Source: UBA5066 sp048500275 (GTDB lineage: Bacteria; Acidobacteriota; Thermoanaerobaculia; UBA5066). From it: a DNA stretch of 64,000 bases. Below the pieces are notes generated by a model. That model was not told the origin of the DNA and searched no databases. It saw only the letters and a list, made by a program, of their open reading frames with translations. Below are positions 42,694-51,365 of this stretch, one piece after another. The stretch spans positions 558,001 through 622,000 of the forward strand of contig JASNYI010000002.1 of NCBI GenBank assembly GCA_048500275.1. Reading direction: 5' to 3'. The stretch's first letter is position 1. Each line of letters starts with the position of its first letter. The position numbers and the translations under genes are program-made.

Positions 42694-44475
42694 TCAACGC
42701 CCTGATTCCCTGCGATGAGCCCCCGGGGCGGAGCCTGGGATCAGCCGGAACCCGGCGTTGCCGCTCGTCTCGTCCTGGACGCAGAGGGAGATGCGCGACT
42801 CCGGGTCGACCGTCTCCACCTCCACCTCGAGGTCGAGGATCTGGGACGAGGCCGGCCCGGCGGAGTCGGCGGACACGCGGACGTCGTGCCGCTCCTTCCT
42901 CACGTCGGAGACTTCGCCGGCCTGCGTCGCCGAGACCCACCAGACCGTGAAGGCCCCCTTGGCGTGGTCCCCGTCCGGCAGGAGCGCGAGGTCCCGGACG
43001 GGGACCCGGACGAGGACCCGGGTCCGGTAGAGGTCCTTCTTCGCCTTGAACGGGGCTCCCGGGCTGACCGCGATCGGGAGGCGCGCGGCCTCGTCCTTTC
43101 GGAAGAGGTTCGCGAGGACGCGCTCGCGGATCACCTCGCCGGCCGGCCTCTCCACGAACTCCCGGCGGCTCCGCACCTCGAGGCCGGGCCGCTTCACGCG
43201 GACGGAGATCGACTGAGACGTCCCGCTCCCTTCGGGCTTCGGGTACCCGATCAAGTACCAGTGCGAGAGGTCCGAGACGACGCGCTCGGCGAAGAGGGAC
43301 GCCTTCCGCGCGTCGCCGACGACGACGCCCCCGGTCTTCTCGGTGACGAGGCCGAGCGTCGCCATCTCGTTCATCCAGGGATCCACGGACGGGGGGATCG
43401 CCGTGTAGCCCCCCGTCCTTGCCGTCATCCGTCCGACGTCCGTGGAGGCCGCCGACGGCAAGCCCGTGCTCCGCGCCTCGGCGTAGATCGCGTGGATCGT
43501 GACTCCCGCCGCATTCGCGCTCTTCGTCAGGGCGGAAATGAAGGGCCGCGTATCGACGCCGGAGACGGGCTCGGACGCGAGACCCCTCCGGGCGCCCTGG
43601 GTGCTCTGGAAGCGGGCCTCGTACTCGGCCCCGGCGCTCTTCGAGAGGCGCCGCGAGACGAGGAGGAGGGTCTTCCGGCCTTCGAGACCGGAAAACACCG
43701 CCATGAGGCCCTTCAGGACGCCGAGCTTGGCCCGTACCTCCGCGTAACGCTCCTCGATCAGGCGGCGCCGGGTCGGCCCGCTGTCTCCGTTACCTTCGCT
43801 CGTCCACGCGTAGAAAGCGTCGTCGGCCGCGAGCTGGTCGAGCTCCGTCTGCGTCTCCGTGCCGAGGCGGCCCGCGTCGCGGGCGACGGCGTCGAGCCGC
43901 CGCTCGAGGAGCGCGACGTCCCCCGTGAACGGGAAGACCCGGCGGATGCCTCGGCGCCAGGAGACGATCATCGCGCCGTCCCCGGGCTCCAGGGACGACC
44001 TCACGATCGCCTTCATCGCCCCTAAGACCTCGCTGCGTTCGCCGGGATCCGGGAGGGCGACGTCGTCGAAGAAGAAGAGAAGGTGCCGCCGCATTCGGTC
44101 GGGCGGCGCGGGATCCGGGGTCGGGCCGGGAGCCTGAGCTCCGGCCGGCGTCGCCCCGTCGGCCGTCTCCGAAGATGCGGCCGGCGCGGGCCGCGAGGTG
44201 CCCCGCCTCTCTTCGCGGAGGTTCGTCACCGCGACCGGCTTCCCGTCGTGGAGGACGACGAAGTCGTCCGCCGTGAGGCCCTCCACGGGTGTCCCGTCCT
44301 TCCGCGTGACGACGACGTCGACGTTGACGAGCGTCAGCGCGGCGGCGCTGCGGACACGGTACGGGTCCGGCGCCTGCGCCGGCGTCTGCGCCGCGGCGCC
44401 GACGGCCGCGGTCGCGAGGAGAGCGGCCACCAGGGCCCGTCCCCCGGCCCCGGGCCGGGCATCGCAAGTCGCCAT
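42694..44475 (-). CDS. VWFA-related acidobacterial domain protein
   Basis: A 593-residue secreted protein; ATG 44475 is preceded by GGAGCAGCCT. Signal peptide (ALVAALLATAAVGAAAQ), then a beta-rich region (VNVDVVVTRKDGTPVEGLTADDFVVLHDG) and a von Willebrand A-like domain starting at HLLFFFDDVALPDPGERSE, interrupted by an insertion, and ending with SVRVKRPGLEVRSRREF. This is the family first described from acidobacteria (TIGR03436). The exact role is unknown; surface adhesion or protein-protein contact is usual for VWA folds. The MIDAS motif is degenerate (DD-x-A), so metal binding is uncertain. Confidence 0.85.
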   Translation of the reverse strand: MATCDARPGAGGRALVAALLATAAVGAAAQTPAQAPDPYRVRSAAALTLVNVDVVVTRKDGTPVEGLTADDFVVLHDGKPVAVTNLREERRGTSRPAPAASSETADGATPAGAQAPGPTPDPAPPDRMRRHLLFFFDDVALPDPGERSEVLGAMKAIVRSSLEPGDGAMIVSWRRGIRRVFPFTGDVALLERRLDAVARDAGRLGTETQTELDQLAADDAFYAWTSEGNGDSGPTRRRLIEERYAEVRAKLGVLKGLMAVFSGLEGRKTLLLVSRRLSKSAGAEYEARFQSTQGARRGLASEPVSGVDTRPFISALTKSANAAGVTIHAIYAEARSTGLPSAASTDVGRMTARTGGYTAIPPSVDPWMNEMATLGLVTEKTGGVVVGDARKASLFAERVVSDLSHWYLIGYPKPEGSGTSQSISVRVKRPGLEVRSRREFVERPAGEVIRERVLANLFRKDEAARLPIAVSPGAPFKAKKDLYRTRVLVRVPVRDLALLPDGDHAKGAFTVWWVSATQAGEVSDVRKERHDVRVSADSAGPASSQILDLEVEVETVDPESRISLCVQDETSGNAGFRLIPGSAPGAHRRESGR

Positions 44476-44617
44476 AGGCTGCTCCGGCTCCTCTCCCCGG
44501 AGGCTCGACCTCCACAGGGGACACGCCGCGATCTCAAGCAATCGTCACGCCGGGCGCCGCCGGCCGGGGGCGTCCGGCGGGCTTACACGTGCGGGAGGAG
44601 TATCCTCCGCTGCCGAA

Positions 44618-45652
44618 GTGACCCGCTCCCCTCGAAACACCCTCGCCGGGCGCGTCCTGCCGGCGGCCTTCCTGGTCGTCGTCTTCACGTTCGCCTCCGC
44701 GGCCCACGCCGTCACGCTCAGGGACCCGCGCGGGCCGATGGGCTCGCGCTTCGAGATCACCGCGGTCCACCCGGACCCGCAGAAGTGCCGGGCGGCGATC
44801 GACGCGGCGTACGCCGAGATCGACCGGATCGAGGCGCTCATCTCGGAGTGGCGCGAGTCCTCGAAGGTGAGCGAGATCAACCGGCAGGCGGGCGTCGCCC
44901 CCGTCGAGGTCCCGAAGGAGCTGGCCAACCTCGTCCGCCGCTCCCTCAAGGTCTCGGCGCTGACCGACGGGGCGTTCGACATCACGTTCCACACGGTGGG
45001 GCGCCTCTGGAACTTCAAGTCGCACAGCGCCCCGGTCCCGGCGAAGGAAGCGATCGCGGCCGCCCTCGCGGACACGGGCTACCGGCACGTCGTCCTCGAC
45101 GAGAAGAAGTCGACGGTCTTCCTCGACCGGAAGGGGACGCGGATCGGCTTCGGCGCCATCGGCAAGGGGTACGCCGCCAACCGGGCCGTCTTCGTCCTGA
45201 AGGAGCACGGCGTCACGGGCGGCGTCGTCAACGCCGGGGGCGACCTCGTCGTCTTCGGAACGCAGGAGAACGGCCGGCCGTGGCGCATCGGCATCGCCAA
45301 CCCGCTCGATCGCGACAAGACCTTCGCCTGGCTCGACACGACCGAGCAGGCGGTCGTGACCTCGGGGGATTACGAGAACTACATCGAGGTGGACGGCCGG
45401 CGCCTCTCGCACATCCTCGACCCGCGCACGGGCTGGCCGGTCGAGGAGCTGCGCAGCGTGACGATCGTCTGCCCGGACGGCGAGCTGGCCGACGCCCTCG
45501 CCACGGGAGTCTCGGTGCTGGGCGTCGAGAAGGGGCTCGCGCTCGTCGACCGCCTCAACGGGGTCGAGGCGATGCTGGTCGACGCGAGCGGGAAGATCCA
45601 CTTCTCGAAGGGGCTCGAAGCGATGGTGACGAAAGCGGGTCACGAAAAGTGA
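44618..45652 (+). CDS. apbE: FAD:protein FMN transferase (ApbE family)
   Basis: A 344-residue exported enzyme starting at GTG 44618, with signal peptide (LPAAFLVVVFTFASAAHA). ApbE motifs are complete: DGAFDIT, FGAIGKGYAANR, NAGGDLVVFG and the C-terminal block with SGDYENY and HILDPRTGWP. It attaches FMN to Ser/Thr of target proteins, using FAD, in the periplasm. It starts an operon with a DUF4266 lipoprotein, a DUF3570 barrel and a TlpA-like thioredoxin. The flavinylation target is not obvious in this window; no FMN-binding-domain protein is adjacent. Confidence 0.92.
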   Translation: MTRSPRNTLAGRVLPAAFLVVVFTFASAAHAVTLRDPRGPMGSRFEITAVHPDPQKCRAAIDAAYAEIDRIEALISEWRESSKVSEINRQAGVAPVEVPKELANLVRRSLKVSALTDGAFDITFHTVGRLWNFKSHSAPVPAKEAIAAALADTGYRHVVLDEKKSTVFLDRKGTRIGFGAIGKGYAANRAVFVLKEHGVTGGVVNAGGDLVVFGTQENGRPWRIGIANPLDRDKTFAWLDTTEQAVVTSGDYENYIEVDGRRLSHILDPRTGWPVEELRSVTIVCPDGELADALATGVSVLGVEKGLALVDRLNGVEAMLVDASGKIHFSKGLEAMVTKAGHEK

Positions 45653-45663
45653 CGGGGAGAAAG

Positions 45664-45885
45664 ATGAAACGACGGACTCCGATCCTCTTCTCCCTGGCGG
45701 GGCTCACGCTTCTTCTCTCGGGCTGCACGACGGTGCAGCCCTGGGAGCGGGGCGCCCTCTCTTCCGAGCCGATGAAGCTGGAGGACGGGCGGGCGCAGCG
45801 GTTCGAGCGGGCGGCCGAGACCTACCGCGAAGGGGCCGTCGGGGGCGCCGGCGGCAAGTCCGGAGGGGGTTGCGGGTGCAGCTGA
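45664..45885 (+). CDS. DUF4266 small lipoprotein with Gly-Cys tail
   Basis: A 73-residue protein; the ATG follows GGGGAGA. The lipobox LLSGC (Cys20) predicts a lipid-anchored envelope protein. It continues CTTVQPWERGALSSEPMKL, the DUF4266 hallmark PWER...M, then a short helix, and ends GGKSGGGCGCS. The cysteine-glycine tail is striking: two cysteines that might be thiol-oxidised, ligate metal or be modified. It sits between apbE and the DUF3570 gene, whose GTG start lies inside its 3' end. The function is unknown. Confidence 0.85.
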   Translation: MKRRTPILFSLAGLTLLLSGCTTVQPWERGALSSEPMKLEDGRAQRFERAAETYREGAVGGAGGKSGGGCGCS

Positions 45886-47075
45886 AGCGGTTCCTCGTGA
45901 CGGCGTTCGCGGCCGCCCTGGTGGCCGGCGCCCCGGCCACCAGGGCCCGGGCCCAGACCCGGCCCGAAGGGGTCTTCGACGCCGACTTCCTCTTCGGCTA
46001 CTACGACCAGGACGGCGACCACTCGCCCGTCACCGGGGGAGTCGGCACCGAGAAGGCCGAGGTCTTCTCGCCCGTGATCCTCCTGGCGTGGCGCGTCACC
46101 GAGAGCCTCTCGCTCTCGGCCGACGTCGGCGTCGACCAGGTCTCCTCGGCCTCCATGGGAAACATCCAGATGGAGCTGAGCAGCGCGAGCATCCCCGCCA
46201 GCGACACGCGCTTCTTCGGCACGCTCCGGGCGAAGAAGAAGTGGAAGGCCTCCACGTTCGGGCTCTCCGTCGGGGCCGCGAAGGAGTACGACTACCAGTC
46301 GTTCTCCTACGGCCTCGACTGGGGCCTCGAGCTGAACCAGGCCAACACCGCCCTCTCGGCCTCGGTACGCCGCTACGACGACGCGATCGACCTCATCGGC
46401 ATCGACGGCTACGGGAACCAGGGCGGCGGGCTTCCGCCGACGACGGGGAGCGGAGACCGGACGACGACCGACTTCACCGTCCTGGTGTCGCAGACGCTGG
46501 GCAAGCGGACGGCCGGCTCGCTCGAGCTCTTCGTGAGCCGGCAGGACGGCGTCCTCTCGACGCCGTACCACGAGGTCGTCATCGGCCCCTACGCCCCCGA
46601 CGACCCCGCCGGCGAGCACGTGGCCGAGCGCCTTCCCGACAGCCGCCTGAGGAAGGCCCTCGCCCTTCGCCTGAACCACTCCTTCTCGGACAGGTTCGTT
46701 CTGAGGACGGGGTACCGGTACTACTCGGACGACTGGGGCATCACCGCCCACACGATCGAACTCGAGCCCCACTTCCGGCTCCGGTCCGACAGGGAGATGT
46801 GGGTCTTCCCGATCCTGCGCTACGGCACACAGACCGGGGCCGACTACTTCGGCGTGCCCGGCACGTTCACCGGGGTAGAGAGCTACTACACCTCCGACTG
46901 GGACCTCGCCGAGACGACCATGTTGAAGTACGGCCTCGGCTGGACGGTGAACACCCGGCCGGGGCAGACCTGGCTCGGGATCCTCAGGAGGTTCGAGGTC
47001 CGCGCCACCGTCTACGACCGCGACGACGGGCTCTCGGCCTTCTCCACCTCGTTTGCGTTCGGGTGGACGTACTGA
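45876..47075 (+). CDS. DUF3570 outer-membrane beta-barrel protein
   Basis: A 399-residue protein from GTG 45876, seven bases behind CGGAGG (TTG 45870 is also open). Signal peptide (LVTAFAAALVAGAPATRARA), then amphipathic beta strands throughout (DADFLFGYYDQDGDHSP, SVRRYDDAIDLIGIDGYGNQ), ending FAFGWTY with an aromatic C-terminus typical of outer-membrane barrels. DUF3570 proteins regularly occur with DUF4266, ApbE and thioredoxin-like genes, as here. The 5' end overlaps the DUF4266 gene by 10 bases and the 3' end shares one base with the thioredoxin gene. Function unknown. Confidence 0.85.
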   Translation: MQLKRFLVTAFAAALVAGAPATRARAQTRPEGVFDADFLFGYYDQDGDHSPVTGGVGTEKAEVFSPVILLAWRVTESLSLSADVGVDQVSSASMGNIQMELSSASIPASDTRFFGTLRAKKKWKASTFGLSVGAAKEYDYQSFSYGLDWGLELNQANTALSASVRRYDDAIDLIGIDGYGNQGGGLPPTTGSGDRTTTDFTVLVSQTLGKRTAGSLELFVSRQDGVLSTPYHEVVIGPYAPDDPAGEHVAERLPDSRLRKALALRLNHSFSDRFVLRTGYRYYSDDWGITAHTIELEPHFRLRSDREMWVFPILRYGTQTGADYFGVPGTFTGVESYYTSDWDLAETTMLKYGLGWTVNTRPGQTWLGILRRFEVRATVYDRDDGLSAFSTSFAFGWTY

Positions 47076-47557
47076 TGAAGCGCGCGGCCGCCCTCCTCGC
47101 GCTTGCCCTGGCGCTTGCGCTCCCGTCCCTGTCGGCCGCCGCCGCGACCCCCGCGGCCGAGACCGACCAGACCGGCAAGGCGCACGAGTGGAGGGGGGCG
47201 TCCCCCGGCTACACGGTCGTCGACTTCGCCGCCTCCTGGTGCGTCCCCTGTTGGTCCGTTCTTCCCCGGCTCGAGAAGTACGCCGCGGAGCACCCGGAGA
47301 TCCGGGTCCTCGCGGTCAGCGTTGACGACAAGGTCGCCGGGCGCGACCTCCTCGTCTCGAAGCTGAAGCTGACCATCCCCGTCCTCTGGGACGGGAAGCA
47401 CCGGATCGCCGAGCACTACCGGCCGGAAGGGATGCCCTTCACGGTCGTCCTCGACCCGTCCGGGAAGGTCGTCTACCGGCACGTCGGGTCGGCCACGAAG
47501 GAGTGGGACGCGATGGTGAGCTTCCTGGCGAAGGCCACGGCGGCCACGAAGCCCTGA
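47075..47557 (+). CDS. Periplasmic TlpA-like thioredoxin
   Basis: A 160-residue protein whose ATG shares a base with the previous stop (TGATG). Signal peptide (ALLALALALALPSLSAAAA). The thioredoxin fold carries DFAASWCVPCWSVLPRL with the CVPC redox pair and EGMPFTVVLDPSG with the cis-proline loop. As a secreted thiol oxidoreductase it probably acts on cysteines of its operon partners, for example the CGC tail of the DUF4266 lipoprotein (inference). Confidence 0.9.
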   Translation: MKRAAALLALALALALPSLSAAAATPAAETDQTGKAHEWRGASPGYTVVDFAASWCVPCWSVLPRLEKYAAEHPEIRVLAVSVDDKVAGRDLLVSKLKLTIPVLWDGKHRIAEHYRPEGMPFTVVLDPSGKVVYRHVGSATKEWDAMVSFLAKATAATKP

Positions 47558-47588
47558 CGCCGCCGCCGAAGCCGACACCCGGGAGAAG

Positions 47589-47653
47589 GGGGTCAGGTCT
47601 ACCTTCTACACTCTGCTCCACGGGCGTAGAATAGAAAATCAAGACCTGACCCC
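47589..47653. repeat. REP-like palindromic repeat, copy 1
   Basis: A 65-bp repeat with terminal arms GGGGTCAGGTCT and AGACCTGACCCC (12 bp, perfect) and inner arms TTCTAC/GTAGAA. It is placed between the convergent 3' ends of the thioredoxin and C69 peptidase genes. The segment GAATAGAAAATCAAGACC is identical in all three copies of the window. Confidence 0.9.
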
Positions 47654-47660
47654 ATCGTCC

Positions 47661-49427
47661 TCACTTCGGCTGGAGCAGCTTGTCGCCGGTCTCCTCGACG
47701 ACCCGGCGCTTCCAGGACTCCGGGTAGCCGGGATGGTCGGGCGCCTTCGGGAAGCCCCACTCGTTTCGCTCGAACTTCCCGTCGCGCTCCTTCTTGACGT
47801 TGCCGTCGATGTACTTCACGAGGAGGTAGCGGAAGAGCTCCTCCCAGCGGAGCATCGTCTCCGCCGCCGCGGCGGCCGAGTAGTCGGTGAGGAGCTCGCG
47901 GGCGCGCGCGGGCTCCTTCTCGAAGAGCGAGAGGGCCGCCGCGTCGATGGCCGGGACCTGGGCGAGGAACTTCGACTCCAGCTCCTGCTGCACGCGCCGC
48001 ACGTCCTGGCTCATCAGGTCGTAGCGCAGGTACGAGAAGTTGGCGACCTTGCTGAACGTCCAGAACGCCGAGGTGTCGGAGTGCTCGAGGAGGTCGCCGT
48101 TCCCCTCGGCGAGGCTCTCGGGGACGCGCGTGATGCCGCAGTACATCGGCATGTAGACGGTGCTCGCCGCGTCGTCGACGCCGAACCAGAGGATGCCGCC
48201 GACCGGGGCCGGAAGCCCCTTCCGCATCTGGGCGACGTAGGAGAAGCCGGTCTGCTGGGTGGCGGTGGCCCGCTCGTTGACGTACGTCTTTCCGTCGAGC
48301 TCCCAGGTCAGGGGCCGCCAGCGGTAGGGGAGGCCGAACGGGCCGGCGCCGGCGTCGAGCCGCAGGTCGAGCTCGGTCCCCTGGAGGTGGTCGCGCTTGG
48401 AGGCCATGACGTCGGCCACCGTCAGCTTGCGGTCGGGTTTGACGGACAGGGGGAGCCGCTTCCCGAGGTCGCGACCCTTCACGTGGTCGAGCCAGGGGTC
48501 CATGCCGGTGCAGAAGTCCTTGAAGAAGCTCCACACCCTCACCTCGCAGAAGCGCGCGGCGCCGAAGTCCATCGGGGCGTACGCGTCGGCGAAGCTGAAG
48601 TCCTCGTCTTTCCCGGTGAAGAAGCCCTTGCGGCGGGCGAAGTCGACGACGTCGTGCGAGTAGACGACCTCCACGCGCGGGTCGGAGAGCTTCGCGAGGT
48701 CGCGGGACGAGATCGAGGTCGTCCCGTTCGCGAGCGGGAAGGTGGTGATCCGGGCGTGGTTCGCGTGGGCCGAGACGTGGCCGTCGGGAATGCGGATCGC
48801 CACCCAGACGGCGCCCTTGTCGCGGTTCACCTGCCTGCCGCTCTTCCTGTCGAGGACGAGGTCGGTCCCCTTGCCGATGATCTCCATGATCCAGACCTCG
48901 TCGGGGTCCCCGATCGAGAAAGACTCGCCGGTGCTCGCGTAGCCGTGCTCGGCCACGAGCTCGGCGATGACGCGAATGGCCTCGCGGGCGGTGCGCGCGC
49001 GGTCCATCGACAGGAACATGAGGCTGCCGTAGTCGACGATCCCGGTCTTGTCCTCCAGCTCCTTGCGGCCGCCGAAGGTGCTCTCGCCGATCGCCACCTG
49101 GTTCTCGTTCATGAAGCCGATGACGTTGTAGGTGGTCGGCGCCTGGGGGATCTCGCCGAGCGGCCGCGCGTCCCCCCGGTCGAAGAGCTTCACGGTCGTT
49201 CCCGCGGGCCAGGTGCCGCCGCGGCGGAAGTAGAGCTCGCCGTAGCGGACGTGCGAGTCGGCGGAGTAGGTGATCATAGTGGAGCCGTCCGCTGAGGCGC
49301 CCCGCGTCACCAGGAAGTTGGTGCACGCCCCGGCCGGTCGCGCGGTCGCGATGGGCAGGAGAGAGCAGAAGACGGAGGCGAGGATCCGGGCGCGGCGGGA
49401 GGTCGGGCCGGAGGAGGGGCTCTGCAT
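47661..49427 (-). CDS. C69-family dipeptidase (Ntn hydrolase), secreted
   Basis: A 588-residue protein. The signal peptide (ILASVFCSLLPIATARPAGA) is followed directly by CTNFLVTRGASADGSTM: removal of the leader would expose the nucleophilic N-terminal Cys of the C69/U34 family, as in other Ntn hydrolases. Conserved blocks include GESTFGGR, EVWIMEIIGKG and WFGVDDAASTVYMPMY. It is expected to cleave dipeptides in the periplasm, feeding amino acids such as lysine to fermentation. The gene ends just beyond a REP-like repeat. Confidence 0.88.
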   Translation of the reverse strand: MQSPSSGPTSRRARILASVFCSLLPIATARPAGACTNFLVTRGASADGSTMITYSADSHVRYGELYFRRGGTWPAGTTVKLFDRGDARPLGEIPQAPTTYNVIGFMNENQVAIGESTFGGRKELEDKTGIVDYGSLMFLSMDRARTAREAIRVIAELVAEHGYASTGESFSIGDPDEVWIMEIIGKGTDLVLDRKSGRQVNRDKGAVWVAIRIPDGHVSAHANHARITTFPLANGTTSISSRDLAKLSDPRVEVVYSHDVVDFARRKGFFTGKDEDFSFADAYAPMDFGAARFCEVRVWSFFKDFCTGMDPWLDHVKGRDLGKRLPLSVKPDRKLTVADVMASKRDHLQGTELDLRLDAGAGPFGLPYRWRPLTWELDGKTYVNERATATQQTGFSYVAQMRKGLPAPVGGILWFGVDDAASTVYMPMYCGITRVPESLAEGNGDLLEHSDTSAFWTFSKVANFSYLRYDLMSQDVRRVQQELESKFLAQVPAIDAAALSLFEKEPARARELLTDYSAAAAAETMLRWEELFRYLLVKYIDGNVKKERDGKFERNEWGFPKAPDHPGYPESWKRRVVEETGDKLLQPK

Positions 49428-49521
49428 CTCGGAAATCTAACATCCGCTCCCGGGGGCCGGGAGGCTGCCACGGGCACGAGGCCGCTGCGGCGCCGGAACG
49501 AACCCCCTATGCTCAGCGCCT

Positions 49522-50394
49522 GTGCTCGACGGCCTCGAGGGTCCGCGACCCGCGTCTCCGCGCCGCGGGGGGCTTTTCCGCCGCGTGGCGTCCCGGGCGC
49601 TGGCCGCGCTGCTCGTCGCCTCCTGCGCGGGTGCGGGCCCGCACACGCTGTCGTGGCCGGCGGACCGGACGGTCGCGGTGGCGCGCGGCGACCGGATCCG
49701 GAACTGGCCGCAGGCCGTCTCGGCCATCGTCGAGGTGATGGAGGGGCCGCTGGGCCTTCCGCCCGTCGCGTTCTCGGTGAGCTTCTTCCCGAACCGCTCC
49801 CGCCTCGAGGAGGGGCTCGTCGCGGAGGGCTACGCGCCGGCCGTCGCGGCGAGGGCGGCCGCGGCGCTCGACGGCGTGGGGATTCCCCGGCGGGTCCTCC
49901 TGAACGAGCGGTCCCTCGCCCGCGCCACCTGGGCGGACCGGGTGGCGATGCTGTCGCACGAGCTCGTCCACGTCCTGCAGTACGAGCTGGCGGGCGGGCG
50001 TCGGAGCACGTCGGAACAGTGGCTGCGCGAGGGGTTCGCCGAGTGGGTGAGCGGGCGGGTGCTCGAGGGGCTCCAGCTCTCGGGCGCGGGGACGAAGCGG
50101 GCTCGCGCCCGGCGCGCGGTCGCCCTCGCCGACCTCTCGCGTCTCCCGGCGCTGGCCGAGCTGGCGGCCTGGGACCAGTGGGTCGACCTGCGCACGACGA
50201 ACCCCCGCCTTCCGGTCTACCCGTACGCGTACCTGGCGGTCGACCTCCTCGTCGAGCGGCACGGCGTCGACGCGGTGCTCGACTATTTCCGGCGGTTCGC
50301 CGTGTCGAACGACGCGGATGGCGCCTTCCGCTTCGCGTTCGGCGAGACGAGAAGCGACCTCGAGGCGGCCCTTCGCGCGACCCTCGGGCCGTGA
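49522..50394 (+). CDS. Putative secreted zinc metallopeptidase (gluzincin-like)
   Basis: A 290-residue protein starting at GTG 49522; an N-terminal membrane/signal segment (ALAALLVASCAGAGPH) may be a lipobox-like SCAG. HELVHVLQYELAG (near residue 157) is the HExxH zinc motif, and WLREGFAEWVSG 25 residues later supplies the third ligand Glu, the gluzincin layout seen in peptidase MA-like proteins. The C-terminal helices (YAYLAVDLLVERHGVDAVLDYF) are typical. Substrate unknown. Confidence 0.78.
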   Translation: MLDGLEGPRPASPRRGGLFRRVASRALAALLVASCAGAGPHTLSWPADRTVAVARGDRIRNWPQAVSAIVEVMEGPLGLPPVAFSVSFFPNRSRLEEGLVAEGYAPAVAARAAAALDGVGIPRRVLLNERSLARATWADRVAMLSHELVHVLQYELAGGRRSTSEQWLREGFAEWVSGRVLEGLQLSGAGTKRARARRAVALADLSRLPALAELAAWDQWVDLRTTNPRLPVYPYAYLAVDLLVERHGVDAVLDYFRRFAVSNDADGAFRFAFGETRSDLEAALRATLGP

Positions 50395-50436
50395 TCGGGG
50401 CCGGGGTCTCGTGCGGAGCCGTCCCGGTTGGAGGCC

Positions 50437-51231
50437 TCAGCTCCCGGCGGGCCTGACGCAGGCGAAGACGGCGTACTCGTCCTCGCCGTCGGCGTACGTC
50501 CCCTCGTTCACGTCGAGACCCGCGCCGGACAGGACGTCCCTCCACGTTTCGACGGAGAAGACGCCGTGCGAGACGACGTCGGTCTCCACGCGCAGGACGC
50601 CCCGCTCGCGGACGAAAAAGACCATCGTCGTTTCGTACCGGTCGTCGTCCGGGTCCGGGTCGTAGACGTTCTCGACGAAGACGACTTCGAGGCCGGGCGG
50701 CTTCAGCGCCGGGGCGGCCGGCGTCGCCGTGGTGAGGTTCTGCCGGAACGTCTCCTTCGTGACGTCGGCCGTCGCCACGAGGACGCCGCCGGGGGCGAGG
50801 TGCGCGAACGCCGTGCGAAACGCCGCCTCGAAGTCCTCCCGCGTGTCCATGCAGGAGATCGCGTCGTCCATCAGGATGGCGTCGAAGGTCCTCCCGAGCG
50901 CGAACGAGCGCATGTCTCCCGCGACGATCTCGCACCCGGGGTTCAGGGTGCGGGCCTGCGCGATCATCGCCGGGCTCAGGTCGAGGCCCGTCACGAGGAA
51001 GTCCCTCTTCAGGTTGAGGAGGTTCTTGCCGCCTCCGCAGCCGATGTCGAGGAGCGTCTTTGCCGGCCGGAGCGTGTGCCGCCGGATCAGGCCCGCGACG
51101 TGCTCGCAGTAGCGGGCGTACTCGACCGTGGCGTCGCCCCACATCGGCCACAGCCAGGAGAGGTCGCCGTAGAGCCGCGCCCCGGCGTTCGTCCGCCGGT
51201 TCTTCCCGGCGAGGTCGATCCGGTCTCTCAT
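50437..51231 (-). CDS. Class I SAM-dependent methyltransferase
   Basis: A 264-residue cytoplasmic enzyme. LLDIGCGGGKNLLNL (near residue 65) is the SAM-binding motif I, VTGLDLSPAMIAQAR motif II and FDAILMDDAISCM motif IV. The C-terminal part (YETTMVFFVRERGVLRV) forms the substrate cap of small-molecule methyltransferases. It resembles UbiE/trans-aconitate-type enzymes, but the substrate is unknown. It stands alone between divergent and convergent neighbours. Confidence 0.85.
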   Translation of the reverse strand: MRDRIDLAGKNRRTNAGARLYGDLSWLWPMWGDATVEYARYCEHVAGLIRRHTLRPAKTLLDIGCGGGKNLLNLKRDFLVTGLDLSPAMIAQARTLNPGCEIVAGDMRSFALGRTFDAILMDDAISCMDTREDFEAAFRTAFAHLAPGGVLVATADVTKETFRQNLTTATPAAPALKPPGLEVVFVENVYDPDPDDDRYETTMVFFVRERGVLRVETDVVSHGVFSVETWRDVLSGAGLDVNEGTYADGEDEYAVFACVRPAGS

Positions 51232-51365
51232 CGTCGGTGCCTCCGCGTGCCCGGGATTCTCGCCGAGGTCGAGGCCCGCGAGGGAGAGGCGAGGGCGCGA
51301 GGAAGAGGACGCCGGCGGTGAGCGAGGGGCGCCCCGCGGGCGGAGAATCGTCTCCCGGAGGAGCC

